Source: Lachnospiraceae bacterium (GTDB lineage: Bacteria > Bacillota > Clostridia > Lachnospirales > Lachnospiraceae). Taken from it: DNA of 64,000 nt. The notes beneath the pieces were generated by a model. It made no database searches and had not been told where the DNA came from. It was given only the letters and a program-made list of their open reading frames with translations. The stretch lies in assembly GCA_910575605.1 (NCBI GenBank), contig CAJTEW010000003.1, forward strand, positions 186,001 to 250,000, read 5' to 3'. Numbering within the stretch: the stretch's first letter is position 1; the number at the start of each line of letters is the position of its first letter. The translations under genes were made by a program, and so were the position numbers. Positions 44,180-52,769 of the stretch are shown here, one piece after another.

Positions 44180-45495
44180 TGTTAGAAACATTCCGAAGGG
44201 CATTTCAAATTAAAGATATTCGAAAGAAAATCGGATATACGTTTTTGATGTTAATCGTGATACGGCTTGGGTCCCAGCTTCCTACACCGGGAGTAAATTC
44301 AAGCTATATCAAGGATTTTTTCGCACAGAATTCCGGGGAAGCGTTTAACTTGTTTAACGCTTTCACCGGAGGTTCATTTGAACAGATGTCCGTTTTCGCT
44401 CTGAGTATTACGCCGTACATTACATCTTCCATTATTATGCAGCTGCTTACCATTGCGATTCCAAAGCTCGAGGAGATGCAGAAGGAAGGCGAGGACGGCA
44501 GAAAGAAGATTGTTGCAATCACGAGATATCTTACAGTAGGACTTGCACTTATTGAATCTACTGCAATGGCGGTAAGCTTTGGGCGTCAAGGACTTCTAAC
44601 AGAATATAATTTCGTAAATGCCGCAATTGTAGTTCTTACATTAACAGCTGGTTCCGCATTCCTGATGTGGATTGGTGAAAGGATTACAGAAAAAGGTGTC
44701 GGTAATGGTATTTCTATCGTGCTGGTAATTAATATTGTCTCACGTATACCAGCAGATATGGCAACTCTTTTTGAGCAGTTTGTAAAAGGAAAGAGTATTG
44801 CCTCTGGAGGACTTGCTGTTGTTATTATTCTTGCAATTATTACTGCACTTGTTGTCTTTGTTGTAATTCTCCAGGATGGTGAAAGACGAATTGCAGTACA
44901 GTATTCACAGAAGATGGCAGGACGAAAGACTTATGGCGGACAGTCAACACACATACCGCTTAAGGTTAATACTGCCGGTGTCATTCCAATTATTTTTGCT
45001 TCTTCGCTGATGCAGTTTCCGATTGTTATAGCGACCTTCCTTGGTAAAGGGAACGGAACGGGAGTCGGAAGTGAAATCTTGCGGGGCATGAATCAGGGAA
45101 ACTGGTGCAATCCGCAGAATATTAAGTATTCATGGGGACTTATTGTATATATTATTTTGACTGTATTTTTTGCTTATTTCTATACGTCAATTACATTTAA
45201 TCCGTTGGAGATTGCAAATAATATGAAGAAGAACGGCGGTTTTATTCCGGGAATCAGACCAGGAAGACCGACAGTTGAGTATCTGAATAAAATATTACAG
45301 TATATCATCTTTATCGGTGCGTGCGGGCTTGTGCTGATACAGCTTGTTCCGATTGTGTTTAACGGCTGGCTGGGTGCACGTGTATCCTTTGGAGGTACGT
45401 CACTCATTATTATCGTCAGTGTAATACTGGAAACCTTAAAGCAGATAGAATCTCAGATGCTTGTACGTAATTACAAGGGATTTTTAAATAGTTAG
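44179..45495 (+). CDS. secY: Preprotein translocase subunit SecY
   Basis: A 438-residue membrane channel of the Sec pathway with ten predicted membrane helices. GSQLPTPGV, FNALTGG-like FNAFTGGSFEQMSVFALSITPYI and the cytoplasmic loop QDGERRIAVQYSQKM are diagnostic. Translationally coupled to rplO. SecE/SecG are elsewhere. Confidence 0.98.
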   Translation: MLETFRRAFQIKDIRKKIGYTFLMLIVIRLGSQLPTPGVNSSYIKDFFAQNSGEAFNLFNAFTGGSFEQMSVFALSITPYITSSIIMQLLTIAIPKLEEMQKEGEDGRKKIVAITRYLTVGLALIESTAMAVSFGRQGLLTEYNFVNAAIVVLTLTAGSAFLMWIGERITEKGVGNGISIVLVINIVSRIPADMATLFEQFVKGKSIASGGLAVVIILAIITALVVFVVILQDGERRIAVQYSQKMAGRKTYGGQSTHIPLKVNTAGVIPIIFASSLMQFPIVIATFLGKGNGTGVGSEILRGMNQGNWCNPQNIKYSWGLIVYIILTVFFAYFYTSITFNPLEIANNMKKNGGFIPGIRPGRPTVEYLNKILQYIIFIGACGLVLIQLVPIVFNGWLGARVSFGGTSLIIIVSVILETLKQIESQMLVRNYKGFLNS

Positions 45496-45565
45496 GCAAA
45501 AAGGAACATTTTGACTCGCGGAAAAGTTTTTCGCGGGTTAAAATGCTATAAAGGAGAAGGAAAAA

Positions 45566-46210
45566 ATGAAGGTTATTATGTTAGGTGCGCCGGGAGCCGG
45601 AAAAGGCACCCAGGCAAAAAAAATTGCGGCTAAATATCAGGTGCCGCATATTTCTACCGGTGACATCTTCAGGGCAAACATAAAAAATGGTACAGAGCTG
45701 GGAAAAAAGGCAAAGACCTATATGGACCAGGGACTACTTGTACCGGACGATCTGGTTGTAGATCTGGTTGTGGATCGCGTAAACCAGGAGGACTGTACAA
45801 AAGGGTATGTTCTTGACGGTTTTCCTAGAACAATCCCGCAGGCAGAGGCCCTTGATAAGGCACTTAACGATCTCGGACAAAAGGTTGATTATGCTATTAA
45901 TGTAGAAGTTCCGGATGAGAATATCATAGAGCGTATGGGCGGACGCCGCGCATGTGTAGGATGCGGAGCTACATATCATCTTGTATATGCACCGACAAAG
46001 AAAGAGGGTGTATGTGATACATGCGGCAGGGAACTGATTTTAAGAGACGATGACAAACCTGAGACAGTAACAAAGCGGTTAAATGTATATCATGAGCAGA
46101 CACAGCCTCTGATTGACTATTATACACAGGCAGGTATTTTAAGAGAGGTAGACGGAACAGTGGACATTGAGGACGTTTTCCGTGCTATTACGCTGATTTT
46201 GGGAGAATAG
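45566..46210 (+). CDS. adk: Adenylate kinase, zinc-containing LID
   Basis: A 214-residue adenylate kinase (ATP + AMP to 2 ADP). P-loop [10 protein letters not shown] at 7-16, DGFPRT near 84-89. The LID domain has four zinc-binding cysteines C130, C133, C150, C153, as in other Gram-positive enzymes. 70 bp after secY, with AAGGAGAAGG ahead. Confidence 0.98.
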   Translation: MKVIMLGAPGAGKGTQAKKIAAKYQVPHISTGDIFRANIKNGTELGKKAKTYMDQGLLVPDDLVVDLVVDRVNQEDCTKGYVLDGFPRTIPQAEALDKALNDLGQKVDYAINVEVPDENIIERMGGRRACVGCGATYHLVYAPTKKEGVCDTCGRELILRDDDKPETVTKRLNVYHEQTQPLIDYYTQAGILREVDGTVDIEDVFRAITLILGE

Positions 46211-46214
46211 AGGT

Positions 46215-46976
46215 ATGCCGATTACAGTAAAGTCAGACAGAGAAATAGAATTAATGACAGAGGCCGGGCGAATACTTGAAATTGTTCATAATGAGCTTTC
46301 CCGGGCACTTCATCCGGGAATGAGCACATTGGATATAGACAGCATGGGAGAGGAGATTATAAGAAGCTACGGCTGTATTCCTTCCTTCCTGGATTACAAC
46401 GGATATCCGGCATCTATCTGTGTATCTGTAAATGAAGAGGTTGTCCACGGTATTCCATGTAAGACAAGAATCCTCAAGGAGGGCGATATTGTAAGCCTTG
46501 ATGCAGGGGTTATTTATAAAGGGTATCATTCGGATGCAGCAAGGACCTACGGCATTGGAGAAATCAGTAAAGAGGCTAAGAAGCTTATTCAGGTTACAAA
46601 GGAATGTTTTTTTGAAGGTATAAAATACGCGAAAGAGGGCAACCATCTATTTGACATTTCACGGGCAATCGGTAGGCATGCAAAGGAATACGGGTACGGA
46701 GTGGTTCGCGACCTGTGCGGGCACGGAATAGGGTCAAATCTTCATGAAGCTCCCGAGATACCTAATTATGAGGTAAAGCGTAAAGGCGTAAAGCTTAAGG
46801 CAGGGATGACACTTGCCATTGAGCCTATGATTAATATGGGAGGCTTTGAGGTCGACTGGCTTGATGATGACTGGACAGTGGTTGCAAGGGATCATTCCTT
46901 ATCTGCTCATTATGAAAATACGGTGCTGATAACAGAAGGAGAGCCAAAGCTTCTTACGCTGACCGCTTTGACATAA
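46215..46976 (+). CDS. map: Methionine aminopeptidase type I
   Basis: A 253-residue metallo-aminopeptidase that removes N-terminal methionine. Metal ligands are in SLDAGVIYKGYHSDAART, CGHGIGSNLHEAPEIPN and AIEPMINMGG. ATG 46215 lies 4 bases after adk. Confidence 0.97.
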   Translation: MPITVKSDREIELMTEAGRILEIVHNELSRALHPGMSTLDIDSMGEEIIRSYGCIPSFLDYNGYPASICVSVNEEVVHGIPCKTRILKEGDIVSLDAGVIYKGYHSDAARTYGIGEISKEAKKLIQVTKECFFEGIKYAKEGNHLFDISRAIGRHAKEYGYGVVRDLCGHGIGSNLHEAPEIPNYEVKRKGVKLKAGMTLAIEPMINMGGFEVDWLDDDWTVVARDHSLSAHYENTVLITEGEPKLLTLTALT

Positions 46977-46991
46977 ATGAGGTGCTTTCGT

Positions 46992-47240
46992 ATGGAGAGA
47001 TATAAAGCAGGAAGACTTGCAAGGTCAATAGCAGGACATGATAGAGGAAAGGTTTATGTTATAATAGATGTAGACGACGCATATGTATATTTAGCAGACG
47101 GCAGAATTAGAACCCTTGATAAACTGAAAAAAAAGAAAAAGAAGCATGTACAGTTGATTTTAAGAGAATATGATATTTCAGATGTCACAGATGTGAGCAT
47201 CAAGCGGCTGCTTAAAATATGGAGTAAGGAAGAGAAATAG
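46992..47240 (+). CDS. KOW-domain RNA-binding protein (L14e-like)
   Basis: An 82-residue basic protein with a KOW-type start (MERYKAGRLARSIAGHDRGKVYVIIDVDDAYVYLADG, shown in part) followed by a lysine stretch (KKKKKKH). It resembles the small L14e/L6e-like proteins found between map and infA in many Clostridia. ATG 46992 has GAGGTG 8 bases ahead. It probably binds RNA; a ribosomal role is likely from position but unproven. Confidence 0.8.
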   Translation: MERYKAGRLARSIAGHDRGKVYVIIDVDDAYVYLADGRIRTLDKLKKKKKKHVQLILREYDISDVTDVSIKRLLKIWSKEEK

Positions 47241-47252
47241 GAGGAAGCATAT

Positions 47253-47471
47253 ATGTCAAAAGCTGACGTGATTGAAATTGAAGGAACAGTAGTAGAAAAA
47301 TTACCGAATGCCATGTTCCAGGTAGAACTGGAGAACGGCCATCAGGTACTGGCACATATCAGCGGAAAACTTAGAATGAATTTCATTAAAATACTGCCGG
47401 GAGATAAGGTGACACTTGAGCTGTCCCCATACGATCTTTCAAAAGGAAGGATTATCTGGAGAGATAAATAG
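47253..47471 (+). CDS. infA: Translation initiation factor IF-1
   Basis: A 72-residue S1/OB-fold protein that occupies the A site during initiation. [33 protein letters not shown] (in part) and the C-terminal [16 protein letters not shown] are standard. AGGAGGAAG ribosome site. Confidence 0.98.
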   Translation: MSKADVIEIEGTVVEKLPNAMFQVELENGHQVLAHISGKLRMNFIKILPGDKVTLELSPYDLSKGRIIWRDK

Positions 47472-47522
47472 ATTACCAGCAGGCAGCAGCCAGGATAGAT
47501 TAGTAAAATATAGAAAAATATG

Positions 47523-47552
47523 TTGACTTTCATTGACGCATAATGCTATAAT
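47523..47552 (+). promoter_or_regulatory. Internal promoter before rpmJ
   Basis: TTGACT (47523-47528), 18-bp spacer, TATAAT (47547-47552) in the 208-bp infA-rpmJ gap; it could drive the alpha operon (rpmJ, rpsM, rpsK, rpsD, rpoA, rplQ) separately. Confidence 0.6.
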
Positions 47553-47679
47553 ATATAAGCGTGTTTCCGGGCATTTTTATGCATTTATCGGCCTGGCCGC
47601 GGCAAAAGAGCAGGCGGTAAACCGAGGAATTTACGCGTGGCAGACAAAGGCAGAGCAATGGATGAAAGGAGGATCTCAC

Positions 47680-47793
47680 ATGAAGGTTAGATCATCAGTA
47701 AAACCAATTTGCGAAAAATGCAAAGTAATTAAGAGAAAAGGAAGCGTTCGCATCATCTGCGAAAATCCGAAGCATAAGCAGCGCCAGGGATAG
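47680..47793 (+). CDS. rpmJ: 50S ribosomal protein L36
   Basis: A 37-residue L36 of the zinc-binding (C+) type with C11, C14, C27 and H32. [20 protein letters not shown] is the conserved start. GAAAGGAGGATC is the ribosome site, and the ATG at 47680 is preferred over a long upstream open frame without typical sequence. Confidence 0.97.
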   Translation: MKVRSSVKPICEKCKVIKRKGSVRIICENPKHKQRQG

Positions 47794-48057
47794 GTACTGA
47801 ACACTTAGCGAATGATTATGCTGTTGAATTAGGCGGCTGATAGTCCCGTATACCTATGTATGCAGACTATTTAATATACAAGGAACACCTGTAGCCGGTG
47901 GAAATCCTCGTATATTGCTTCTAATGCCGGCCCGTCATTACCGGAAGTATTTACCGGTGGCCGGAAAGGGCGTGATTACCGAACACGTCTGGGTTTACGT
48001 AAAAGTATGGACCCCTATTAAAGACAATTATTAATTAAGAAAATGGAGGAAATTCAC
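47794..48057 (+). other. Unusually long structured spacer rpmJ-rpsM
   Basis: 264 bp without a gene. It begins GTACTGAACACTTAGCGAA, related to the spacer repeats, and then shows several complementary segments: CCGGTGG/CCGG elements between 47895 and 47965, and GGGTTTACG...GGACCC near 47990-48015. It may be a leader that controls the alpha operon; S4 does this in other bacteria. Confidence 0.45.
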
Positions 48058-48426
48058 ATGGCTCGTATTGCAGGTGTAGATTTACCAAGAGACAAACGTG
48101 TAGAAATCGGCTTAACTTATATCTATGGAATCGGCAGGGCAAGTTCTAACCGTATTTTAACAGAGGCAGGAGTTAATCCGGACATCCGCTGCAGAGATCT
48201 TACAGATGAAGATGTAAAGAAAATCAGTGCAGTTATTGATGAGACACAGATGGTGGAAGGTGATCTTAGAAGAGAGATTGCCCTCAATATCAAGAGATTA
48301 CAGGAAATTGGATGCTACAGAGGTATCCGTCACAGAAAAGGACTTCCAGTTCGTGGTCAGAAAACAAAAACCAATGCAAGAACAAGAAAAGGTCCGAAGA
48401 GAACAGTTGCTAATAAAAAGAAATAA
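48058..48426 (+). CDS. rpsM: 30S ribosomal protein S13
   Basis: A 122-residue S13 in the 30S head, contacting P-site t[23 protein letters not shown] and the C-terminal [17 protein letters not shown] are standard. ATG 48058 has ATGGAGGAAA ahead. Confidence 0.98.
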   Translation: MARIAGVDLPRDKRVEIGLTYIYGIGRASSNRILTEAGVNPDIRCRDLTDEDVKKISAVIDETQMVEGDLRREIALNIKRLQEIGCYRGIRHRKGLPVRGQKTKTNARTRKGPKRTVANKKK

Positions 48427-48540
48427 CTTAGCGAAAGCAAGCTGACAAGCGCAGCTTGAGGTTAGGTATTTCTTTGTTCTTCAAACGAATGTGAGAAGAA
48501 CTTCATTAAATAAAAAAGGAAAGTGTAGGTTAGTTTTATT
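48427..48540. other. rpsM-rpsK spacer with repeat and hairpin
   Basis: A 114-bp spacer with ACTTAGCGAAAGC at its start, then CAAGCTG-loop-CAGCTTG (about 48441-48461) and GAGAAGAACTTC near 48492, the same words as in the other ribosomal-cluster spacers. The rpsK ribosome site (AAGGAAAG) lies about 14 bases from its ATG, longer than usual. Confidence 0.6.
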
Positions 48541-48936
48541 ATGGCAAAGAAAGTTACAAAGAAAGTGACAAAAAAGCGTGTCAAGAAAAACGTTGAACAC
48601 GGACAAGCACATATCCAGTCATCTTTTAATAACACAATTGTTACATTAACAGATGCTCAGGGTAATGCTCTTTCATGGGCAAGTGCAGGCGGTCTGGGAT
48701 TTAGAGGTTCAAGGAAATCTACCCCTTATGCAGCACAGATGGCAGCAGAGACTGCAGCAAAGGCAGCATTAATTCATGGTCTGAAGACAGTAGATGTTAT
48801 GGTTAAGGGACCAGGTTCAGGTAGAGAAGCAGCAATCCGCGCCCTTCAGGCATGTGGAATTGATGTAACAAGTATTAAGGATGTTACTCCGGTACCGCAT
48901 AACGGATGCCGTCCACCGAAGCGCAGAAGAGTCTAA
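48541..48936 (+). CDS. rpsK: 30S ribosomal protein S11
   Basis: A 131-residue S11 on the 30S platform. [21 protein letters not shown], then [19 protein letters not shown] and the C-terminal [16 protein letters not shown] are standard. The N-terminus is lysine-rich ([16 protein letters not shown]). Confidence 0.98.
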   Translation: MAKKVTKKVTKKRVKKNVEHGQAHIQSSFNNTIVTLTDAQGNALSWASAGGLGFRGSRKSTPYAAQMAAETAAKAALIHGLKTVDVMVKGPGSGREAAIRALQACGIDVTSIKDVTPVPHNGCRPPKRRRV

Positions 48937-48955
48937 TTAGGAGGAGAAACAGGTT

Positions 48956-49549
48956 ATGGCAATTAATAGAGTTCCGGTTCTGAAAAGATGTCGTTCCCTT
49001 GGAATGGATCCGGTATATTTGGGAATTGATAAAAAGTCTAACAGACAGTTGAAAAGAGCCAATAGAAAGATGAGTGAGTATGGTCTTCAGCTGCGTGAGA
49101 AGCAGAAAGCAAAATTCATCTATGGCGTATTAGAGAAGCCTTTCAGAAATTATTACAAGAAGGCAAAACAAATGAAGGGTATGACAGGTGAGAACCTGAT
49201 GGTGCTCTTAGAGACAAGACTGGATAATGTTGTATTCCGCATGGGTCTTGCAAGAACAAGACGTGAGGCAAGACAGATTGTTGACCACAAGCATGTTCTT
49301 GTTAACGGAAAACAGGTAAATATCCCGTCTTATCTGGTTAAGGCAGGAGATACCATTGAGATTAAGGAAAAACACAAAAGCTCTCCAAGATACAAAGAAA
49401 TCACCGAGGTTACCGGAGGACGTATGGTTCCAGAGTGGCTTGAGGCTGATGCAGAAAATCTGAAAGGATTAGTAAAGGAACTCCCGGCCCGCAGCGCTAT
49501 TGATGTGCCGGTAGACGAGATGCTGATTGTCGAGTTGTATTCTAAATAA
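48956..49549 (+). CDS. rpsD: 30S ribosomal protein S4
   Basis: A 197-residue S4, a primary 16S binder and in other bacteria the repressor of the alpha operon. It has the S4 RNA-binding fold ([20 protein letters not shown] and [17 protein letters not shown]). The N-terminus lacks the zinc cysteines of some S4 proteins (only C12 is present). TAGGAGGAGAAA ribosome site. Confidence 0.97.
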   Translation: MAINRVPVLKRCRSLGMDPVYLGIDKKSNRQLKRANRKMSEYGLQLREKQKAKFIYGVLEKPFRNYYKKAKQMKGMTGENLMVLLETRLDNVVFRMGLARTRREARQIVDHKHVLVNGKQVNIPSYLVKAGDTIEIKEKHKSSPRYKEITEVTGGRMVPEWLEADAENLKGLVKELPARSAIDVPVDEMLIVELYSK

Positions 49550-49580
49550 TAATCCGTAACACCACAGGAGGTGGACTTTA

Positions 49581-50540
49581 GTGTTTGATTTTAATAAACC
49601 CAATATTGAGATAACAGAGATTTCAGAAGATAAAAAGTATGGAAGATTTGTTGTAGAGCCTCTGGAAAGAGGGTATGGTACAACATTAGGTAATTCTCTT
49701 CGGAGAATCATGCTTTCATCGCTTCCGGGCGCTGCTATCAGCCAAGTGAAGATTGATGGTGTGCTGCATGAGTTCAGCTCCATCCCCGGGGTTAAGGAGG
49801 ATGTTACAGAGATTGTCATGAACCTTAAGTCACTGGCAATCAAGAACACATCCGAGACGGATGAACCAAAGACAGCATATATTGAGTTCGAAGGTGAAGG
49901 TGTTGTTACGGCAGCAGATATTCAGGTAGATCAAGATATTGAGATTATGAATCCTGAAACTGTTATTGCAACTTTAAACGGCGGAGTAGACAGCAAATTA
50001 TATATGGAGCTTACCATTACAAAGGGAAGAGGATATATAAGTGCTGAGAAGAATAAGAATGACGAGCTGCCCATTGCGGTAATTCCGATTGATTCTATCT
50101 ATACTCCGGTAGAGCGTGTGAACCTTACAGTAGAAAACACGCGTGTTGGTCAGATTACAGATTTTGATAAATTAACATTAGATGTATATACCAACGGAAC
50201 ATTACTTCCGGACGAGGCAGTTAGTCTGGCTGCAAAGGTACTTAGTGAGCATCTGAAGCTCTTTATCGATCTTTCCGAGGTGGCGCAGGCTGCAGAGGTT
50301 ATGATTGAGAAGGAAGATGATGAGAAGGAAAAGGTTCTTGAGATGAGTATTGACGAATTAGAGCTTTCTGTTCGTTCCTACAACTGTCTTAAGAGAGCCG
50401 GTATCAACACTGTAGAAGAGCTGACAAACAGAACGCCGGAAGATATGATGAAGGTACGGAATCTTGGACGCAAGTCTCTAGAGGAAGTGCTTGCAAAGCT
50501 CGACGAGCTGGGACTTAGTCTCAGCAAAGGCGAGGAATAG
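49581..50540 (+). CDS. rpoA: DNA-directed RNA polymerase subunit alpha
   Basis: A 319-residue alpha subunit. The N-terminal assembly domain has [22 protein letters not shown]; the C-terminal domain (about 245-315) has [16 protein letters not shown] and [11 protein letters not shown], which contact UP elements and activators. The start is GTG 49581 with AGGAGGTGG ahead. Confidence 0.98.
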   Translation: MFDFNKPNIEITEISEDKKYGRFVVEPLERGYGTTLGNSLRRIMLSSLPGAAISQVKIDGVLHEFSSIPGVKEDVTEIVMNLKSLAIKNTSETDEPKTAYIEFEGEGVVTAADIQVDQDIEIMNPETVIATLNGGVDSKLYMELTITKGRGYISAEKNKNDELPIAVIPIDSIYTPVERVNLTVENTRVGQITDFDKLTLDVYTNGTLLPDEAVSLAAKVLSEHLKLFIDLSEVAQAAEVMIEKEDDEKEKVLEMSIDELELSVRSYNCLKRAGINTVEELTNRTPEDMMKVRNLGRKSLEEVLAKLDELGLSLSKGEE

Positions 50541-50682
50541 AGCACTTAGCGAGGCCTTTTCGAGCGTAGTCTCGAAGAACTACCTCAATTCTGCCGGTAA
50601 ACCCGAAGCGTGCGGCAGAGCATTTGGCTAGTAAGCCCGAAGAGTGTAACCAGATGTGGATTATATATGGAGGATTAGAAAA
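50541..50682. repeat. rpoA-rplQ spacer with TTAGCGAG repeat
   Basis: The 28-bp repeat is at 50543-50570 (two differences from the complement of 36613-36640), followed by CGAAGAACTACCTC. Then CTGCCGG/CGGCAG can pair (about 50587-50616), and two GTAAxCCCGAAGxGTG words occur at about 50595 and 50631. Confidence 0.75.
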
Positions 50683-51219
50683 ATGGCAAAATATAGGAAG
50701 CTTGGCAGAACATCAAGCCAGAGAAAAGCATTATTAAGAAACCAGGTAACAGCGCTTATCACTCATGGAAAGATTAAGACAACAGAAGCAAAGGCAAAGG
50801 AAATCCGCAAGATTGCAGAGGGTCTTATTGCATTGGCTGTAAAAGAGAAGGATAACTTTGAAGAAGTTACAGTAAAGGCAAAGGCTGCACGTAAGGATAA
50901 GGACGGCAAGAGAGTGAAGGAAGTCGTAGATGGTAAGAAGGTTACTGTATATGACGAGGTTGAGAAGAAGATTAAGAAGGATCTTCCGAGCAGACTTCAT
51001 GCACGCCGCCAGATGTTAAAGGTTCTGTATCCGGTTAAGGATGTACCGGCAGCACAGGCAGGCAAGAAGAAAAATACAAAGGAAGTAGACCTTGTTGCAA
51101 AGCTTTTTGATGAGATTGCTCCGAAGTATGAGAACCGTAAGGGCGGATATACAAGGATTATCAAGATCGGACAGCGTAAGGGCGATGCAGCGATGGAGGT
51201 TCTGATCGAGTTAGTATAA
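50683..51219 (+). CDS. rplQ: 50S ribosomal protein L17, extended form
   Basis: A 178-residue L17. YRKLGRTSSQRKALLRNQVTALITHGKIKTTEAKAKEIR (in part) and the C-terminal RKGGYTRIIKIGQRKGDAAMEVLIELV are standard. It is about 55 residues longer than the usual L17: an insert of lysine-rich, charged sequence lies between about 75 and 140. Last gene of the cluster; a terminator follows. ATG 50683 follows TGGAGG. Confidence 0.96.
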   Translation: MAKYRKLGRTSSQRKALLRNQVTALITHGKIKTTEAKAKEIRKIAEGLIALAVKEKDNFEEVTVKAKAARKDKDGKRVKEVVDGKKVTVYDEVEKKIKKDLPSRLHARRQMLKVLYPVKDVPAAQAGKKKNTKEVDLVAKLFDEIAPKYENRKGGYTRIIKIGQRKGDAAMEVLIELV

Positions 51220-51241
51220 GAAAATAGAGCTTGTAAGAGAG

Positions 51242-51274
51242 AAGCATTTCGTATTTTTACGGAATGCTTTTTTT
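51242..51274 (+). terminator. Terminator of the ribosomal protein cluster
   Basis: Arms 51242-51252 and 51259-51269 (11 bp, one G-U), 6-nt loop, then seven T residues. Confidence 0.85.
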
Positions 51275-51477
51275 GACGCACAAACCTGGCACATATTTTG
51301 TGAGTATAGATGACAACAAATAATTTATCAGCAAAAATACTGAAGTGGAAGTTATGGAGAGAAATTTTATAAGAAAATTAGTAATTATGTGAAAAATAGT
51401 TGCAAATTTGACAGAAATTGATAATATTATAACAGTAAAGGTAACAATAGGAATATGACGAATATGGAGGAAACAGG

Positions 51478-52620
51478 ATGAAGGTTGTTATCGCAATTGA
51501 CTCATTTAAAGGCAGCATGAGTTCTATGGAAGCAGGAAATGCGGCAAAGGCAGGAGTAGAAAGAGCCTGTACCGCGGATATTGTCGTAAAGCCTTTAGCC
51601 GATGGCGGAGAAGGGACAACGGAAGCGCTGGTAGAAGGACTTGGCGGGGAATATGTGACACTTAAGGTTACCGGGCCTCTTGGAGAAAAGGTCTGTGCAA
51701 AATACGGTATTCTTCCAGATAAGAAAACTGCTGTTTTGGAGATGGCGGAAGCTGCGGGAATTATACTTGTGAAGCACGGGGAGCTGAATCCGCGGGCTGC
51801 CACAACTTATGGTGTAGGTGAGATGATTCTGGATGCAGTAAAAAGAGGCTGCAGGGAGTTTATTATTGGTATTGGAGGCAGTGCTACTAGCGAGGGTGGT
51901 ACAGGAATGCTTCAGGCATTGGGATATAAGTTTTTAAATGTGGAAGGTGTTTCTATAGCTTCTGGACTTCAGGAGCTTGATAAGATTGTCAGTGTAGACA
52001 TCAGTAATGTGCCTGAAGAGCTTAAAAATTGTCATTTCCATATTGCATGCGATGTAAAAAATCCCCTCTGCGGGGAGAATGGAGCTGTTTATGTATATGG
52101 TCCCCAGAAAGGCGTAAAAGAGGAAGAAAAGCAGATGTTTGACGAGAAGATGAAGCATTTTGCAGATAAAACACAGGAATTTACCGGAAGGGATTATCGT
52201 ATGGCCGAAGGTGCCGGTGCGGCAGGAGGACTGGGTTTTGCGTTTTTAAGCTATCTTCCCAATGTTCAATTAAAGACGGGAATTGATATTGTACTTGATG
52301 CAATCCGTCTGGAGGATGAAGTAAAGGACGCGGATATTGTCATTACCGGTGAAGGCCGTTTGGATTCGCAGACTGCAATGGGCAAGGTCCCTGTAGGTGT
52401 GGCGCGGCTTGCAAAAAAGTACAATGCAAAGGTTGTGGCTTTTGCAGGCGGAGTGACGAAGGATGCAGGTGTGTGTAACGGGGCAGGAATAGATGCTTTT
52501 TTTCCGATTGTGAGAGGCGTTACAACATTAGATGAGGCAATGGATCCTAAGAACGCAAAGGAGAATATGGAGCTTGCGGCAGAGCAGGTGTTTCGGATGC
52601 TGAATAAGGGGTTTTTTTAG
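51478..52620 (+). CDS. Glycerate kinase (GarK/GlxK family)
   Basis: A 380-residue kinase of the two-domain glycerate kinase type, phosphorylating D-glycerate to 2- or 3-phosphoglycerate. VVIAIDSFKGSMSS, KPLADGGEGTTEAL, IGIGGSATSEGGTGMLQALG (split) and ITGEGRLDSQTAMGKVPVGVA are diagnostic. The last residues and stop codon (GFF-stop, 52608-52620) coincide with a fragment of the GGGGAC-type repeat. ATATGGAGGAAAC ribosome site. It appears to be a single-gene unit. Confidence 0.92.
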   Translation: MKVVIAIDSFKGSMSSMEAGNAAKAGVERACTADIVVKPLADGGEGTTEALVEGLGGEYVTLKVTGPLGEKVCAKYGILPDKKTAVLEMAEAAGIILVKHGELNPRAATTYGVGEMILDAVKRGCREFIIGIGGSATSEGGTGMLQALGYKFLNVEGVSIASGLQELDKIVSVDISNVPEELKNCHFHIACDVKNPLCGENGAVYVYGPQKGVKEEEKQMFDEKMKHFADKTQEFTGRDYRMAEGAGAAGGLGFAFLSYLPNVQLKTGIDIVLDAIRLEDEVKDADIVITGEGRLDSQTAMGKVPVGVARLAKKYNAKVVAFAGGVTKDAGVCNGAGIDAFFPIVRGVTTLDEAMDPKNAKENMELAAEQVFRMLNKGFF

Positions 52621-52640
52621 AAAAACTCTGTGCCCAGCAT
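52607..52640. repeat. Degenerate copy D of the GGGGAC(A/G)GG palindrome
   Basis: GGGGTTTTTTTAGAAAAA here is identical to the centre of copy B (10207-10225), while the right flank has diverged (CTCTGTGCCCAG instead of CCCCGTCCCAG). It may still act as a weak terminator of the glycerate kinase gene. Confidence 0.6.
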
Positions 52641-52696
52641 CTAATATTGATAAAATTCTGACTATACTGTTAAATAAAATACTTATCAGAAATAAG

Positions 52697-52725
52697 ATTA
52701 CAAATTTTAGAATTAATGATATAAT
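52697..52725 (+). promoter_or_regulatory. Possible promoter of the hydrogenase operon
   Basis: ATTACA (52697-52702), 17-bp spacer, TATAAT (52720-52725), 45 bp before the start codon. Confidence 0.4.
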
Positions 52726-52769
52726 AAAAAAAATTGTAAAACAGTACACAAAAGGAGGAAAGGCAGAGA

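Noticed and set aside
36613-50682. CRISPR array made of the TTAGCGAG repeats
   Set aside because: Copies are kilobases apart, in both orientations, with no regular spacers.
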